Shown in pieces: positions 4,829-5,609 of a DNA stretch of 5,609 bases. The stretch spans positions 1 to 5,609 of the forward strand of contig DATDYW010000026.1 in NCBI GenBank assembly GCA_036516995.1, in the 5' to 3' direction. The DNA comes from DATDYW01 sp036516995. Lineage in GTDB: Bacteria; Patescibacteriota; Minisyncoccia; Phycocordibacterales; JAACPR01. Under the pieces are notes generated by a model. It was given only the letters and a program-made list of their open reading frames with translations, was not told the origin of the DNA and made no database searches. Position 1 is the first letter of the stretch; the number at the start of each line of letters is the position of its first letter. The position numbers were made by a program, and so were the translations under genes.

Positions 4829-4932
4829 GATTCCCCATAGGGTCACAAAAGAAAAGACGCCTTCGCGAAAGCAGGCGTCTTTTCTTTTGTGACCCTATAG
4901 CAGAGCACCTTCGTGCTCTGCGTGGGGAATCG
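4828..4932 (+). repeat. large hairpin P2 of repeat unit 2, with an inserted small hairpin
   Basis: Positions 4828-4861 (34 nt) pair completely with 4874-4897 plus 4923-4932. The inner part, AAAAGAAAAGACGCC (4847-4861) with its complement ending in TCTTTTCTTTT, is a terminator-like stem around a 12-nt loop. The inverted tRNA-end copy is interrupted after CCCTA by 25 nt (4898-4922), which contains the perfect 9-bp hairpin GCAGAGCAC/GTGCTCTGC (4900-4908, 4913-4921). The stem sequence differs from P1 while the architecture is the same. Confidence 0.85.
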
Positions 4933-4935
4933 AAG

Positions 4936-4975
4936 GCCGGAGGCATGTTTTGCCAGCAAGCGAAACGGCCGAGGC
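4936..4975 (+). repeat. variable stem S2a of repeat unit 2
   Basis: Framed like S1a by GCC (4936-4938) and GGC (4973-4975), with GGC/GCC (4942-4944, 4968-4970) inside. The tip is GTTTTGC/GCGAAAC (4947-4953, 4960-4966, one G-U, 6-nt loop). It is shorter than S1a, with a different interior but the same frame. Confidence 0.65.
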
Positions 4976-4977
4976 GG

Positions 4978-5037
4978 GGTCGCGGAAAATCGGAGCGACA
5001 GCGACCGATTTATCCGTGACCGATTCCCCCTTTTTTT
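4978..5037 (+). terminator. stem S2b of repeat unit 2 followed by a T-tract
   Basis: GGTCGCGGA (4978-4986) pairs with TCCGTGACC (5013-5021), A5012 is bulged, and AAATCGG (4987-4993) pairs with CCGATTT (5005-5011) around an 11-nt loop. Then come a partial tRNA end (GATTCCCCC) and TTTTTTT at 5031-5037. The 9-nt gap before the T-run is long for a classical terminator, so it may end the array transcript or simply be the array's structural edge. Confidence 0.6.
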
Positions 5038-5136
5038 CCCTTACCCATCCTTCACCTACCTTTCGCTTTCCTGGGGCGATGGTTCCCCTGAAAAAATAGC
5101 CGCGGCAGGCTACCCGATTGCCGACACTTGCTCTTT

Positions 5137-5144
5137 TATAAGAT
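5137..5144 (+). promoter_or_regulatory. candidate -10 region of the 5163 gene
   Basis: TATAAG (5137-5142, 5 of 6) overlaps TAAGAT (5139-5144, 4 of 6). The start codon is 18-20 nt downstream, so a short leader without Shine-Dalgarno is predicted, unlike the 8-10 nt pattern elsewhere. TTGCCG at 5118-5123 is a poor -35 at 13-15 nt spacing. The rest of 5038-5136 shows nothing I can support beyond a weak GGGG/CCCC hairpin at 5073-5088. Confidence 0.35.
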
Positions 5145-5162
5145 ACGTGCATTACTTCTGTC

Positions 5163-5360
5163 ATGAAGTTTCTTGTCAGAGCTAAGGTCGGTGCCGGTTG
5201 CGGTTCAAAGCACAGAGCAAACATCATCGACGCAGAAGATACAGAGTGCGCGATTATCAAATTCAAAAAGCTATACAGAGATCACAGCCTGTTCGACAAT
5301 CTGTCGGCAGTTCTGGTTGAAGATCTCCCTGACGGAATGGCAGTCCTTGGAGAGTGGTGA
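5163..5360 (+). CDS. small protein, 65 aa, unknown function
   Basis: Not recognised. The order strand (MKFLVRAKV), loop with GAGCGSKHRAN, strand (IIDAED), helix (TECAIIKFKKLYRDH), strand (SAVLVEDL) looks like a compact beta-beta-alpha-beta fold, a shape common in small phage and plasmid proteins; that likeness is only a pattern judgement. Two cysteines (C13, C29). By my count it is about 48% GC, against about 70% in a row of the 4175 gene, and it uses A/T-ending codons freely (AGA, AAA, TTC/TTT). It lies directly downstream of the tRNA-end array. Both facts suggest later acquisition. A clear intrinsic terminator 28 nt after the stop supports a real transcription unit. Confidence 0.65.
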   Translation: MKFLVRAKVGAGCGSKHRANIIDAEDTECAIIKFKKLYRDHSLFDNLSAVLVEDLPDGMAVLGEW

Positions 5361-5388
5361 GTACCTTACTGATTACGCACTGCATTAC

Positions 5389-5413
5389 AGCCCGCAAACG
5401 GGGCTTTTCCTTT
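5389..5413 (+). terminator. intrinsic terminator of the 5163 gene
   Basis: AGCCC (5389-5393) pairs with GGGCT (5401-5405); G5394 and C5399 can extend it if G5400 is bulged. TTTTCCTTT follows. It ends the 5163 gene before the next promoter. Confidence 0.8.
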
Positions 5414-5449
5414 ATGCAAAATCCTCCCCTTGCCCCCCTCCCTCCCCTC

Positions 5450-5458
5450 TGCTAGCTT
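5450..5458 (+). promoter_or_regulatory. extended -10 of the gene starting at 5469
   Basis: TGCTAGCTT (TG, one base, TAGCTT) ends 10 nt before the ATG at 5469. No Shine-Dalgarno is present in the pyrimidine-rich stretch between, so a leaderless or nearly leaderless message is predicted. Confidence 0.4.
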
Positions 5459-5468
5459 CTCCTCACCT

Positions 5469-5609
5469 ATGTTCTCCCTCACCCGCACCGAGCTCCGCCT
5501 GACCCTCGTCTTCGCCGCCGTCATTTGGTTCATCAGTATTTTTGAAGCCAACTACTCGCTGGCCCTCGTCCTGACCTGGGCCGTCATCCTGTACTGGAAG
5601 CGCTGGCAC
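5469..5609 (+). CDS. membrane protein, N-terminal fragment (runs off the window)
   Basis: Only the first 47 codons are in view. After MFSLTRTELR come two hydrophobic stretches: residues 11-23 (LTLVFAAVIWFIS) and about 29-42 (SLALVLTWAVILYW), separated by a short IFEANY loop, with KRW after the second. This is the pattern of two transmembrane helices joined by a tight turn, with positive charges on the same side. No family can be assigned from this much. The start is ATG 10 nt after an extended -10. GC-rich codon use resembles the housekeeping genes to the left rather than the 5163 gene. Confidence 0.75.
   Translation, partial: MFSLTRTELRLTLVFAAVIWFISIFEANYSLALVLTWAVILYWKRWH

Larger units (their letters stand above)
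4611..5037 (+). repeat. tandem structured repeat array built on the tRNA-Glu 3' end
   Basis: The array holds five full or partial copies of the T-arm/acceptor sequence in alternating orientation: direct at 4611-4632 (the tRNA itself), inverted at 4671-4693, direct at 4828-4846, inverted at 4889-4897 plus 4923-4932 (split by a hairpin), and direct partial at 5021-5029. They frame two tandem units, 4614-4828 and 4829-5021. Each has the order direct tRNA end, terminator-like hairpin, inverted tRNA end, GCCG/GGC-framed stem, and GGTCGCG/CGTGACC stem with one bulged A. A T-tract (5031-5037) closes the array. I see no credible gene in it on either strand. The nearest known analogue I can name is the E. 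coli tyrT (rtT) repeats, which also carry a tRNA 3' end per unit; those are simple direct repeats, unlike these. Confidence 0.85.

Noticed and set aside
4682..4837. Insertion sequence with inverted ends TGGGGAATCG/CGATTCCCCA
   Set aside because: No transposase frame and no clear target duplication. The ends are simply tRNA-derived copies, so I report it as part of the structured array.
4593..4946. Open frame of 117 codons on the minus strand over tRNA-Glu and the repeats
   Set aside because: It runs through the tRNA gene and the hairpins, and its product just repeats palindrome-derived sequence (for example KKRRLL). The openness comes from GC-rich inverted repeats.
4237..5019. Open frame of 260 codons on the plus strand
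   Set aside because: It overlaps the 4175 gene in another frame, its terminator, the tRNA and the array. Composition is Arg/Pro/Ser-rich with no domain, typical of a shadow frame.
4682..5030. Integron attC sites
   Set aside because: The hairpins lack the GTTRRRY/RYYYAAC ends of attC, and no integrase or cassette genes accompany them.
4611..5037. CRISPR array
   Set aside because: Repeats alternate in orientation, differ in length and are separated by self-complementary segments, not by uniform unique spacers. No cas gene is present.
5073..5088. GGGG/CCCC hairpin as terminator or regulatory element
   Set aside because: Only four base pairs, with A-run rather than T-run after it on the plus strand; not distinguishable from chance.

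Overview
The window looks like chromosomal DNA from a small-genome bacterium, most likely a GC-rich member of the Candidate Phyla Radiation (Patescibacteria, Parcubacteria-like). This placement is inference. It rests on housekeeping genes detached from their usual partners, several very short genes that I cannot assign, a tRNA gene with no encoded CCA, almost no Shine-Dalgarno sequences, and -10 promoter boxes lying only 8-10 nt before many start codons, which suggests leaderless mRNAs. Coding DNA is GC-rich, while several intergenic segments are AT-rich inverted repeats.

Layout. 1-26: a short perfect hairpin at the cut left edge. 86-694 (+): recR, recombination mediator. It converges on rplU (783-1133, -), ribosomal protein L21, across a 22-bp perfect AT-rich inverted repeat. 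1235-1741 (+): an unrecognised 168-residue protein with its own promoter and intrinsic terminator, converging on rmuC (1843-2955, -), a membrane-anchored RmuC-family protein. rmuC and a YqeY/GatB-domain gene (3007-3462, +) are divergent from a 51-bp region with back-to-back -10 boxes. Three small genes follow: 3507-3737 (acidic, helical), 3831-4118 and 4175-4471. The last two may be distant paralogues. A 33-bp perfect inverted repeat separates the first from the second.

4559-4630 (+) is tRNA-Glu(CUC). The most unusual part of the window is the roughly 400 bp after it (4611-5037). It is a noncoding array of nested hairpins built from alternating direct and inverted copies of the tRNA's own T-arm/acceptor end. 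It reads as two tandem units of about 215 and 193 bp with the same order of elements: tRNA 3' end, terminator-like hairpin, inverted tRNA 3' end, GCCG/GGC-framed stem, GGTCGCG/CGTGACC stem with a bulged A. A third partial tRNA end and a T-tract follow. Sequences inside the stems differ between units, but pairing is kept and two base pairs covary. This suggests a selected structure (RNA or folded single-stranded DNA) or the remains of repeated insertion at the tRNA end.

After the array come a small, less GC-rich unknown gene (5163-5360) with an intrinsic terminator, and the start of a membrane protein (5469 onward) cut by the window edge. Apart from nucleic-acid maintenance (recR, rmuC) and translation (rplU, tRNA-Glu, and probably the YqeY gene), the genes do not form one pathway. 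Most appear to be single-gene transcription units.
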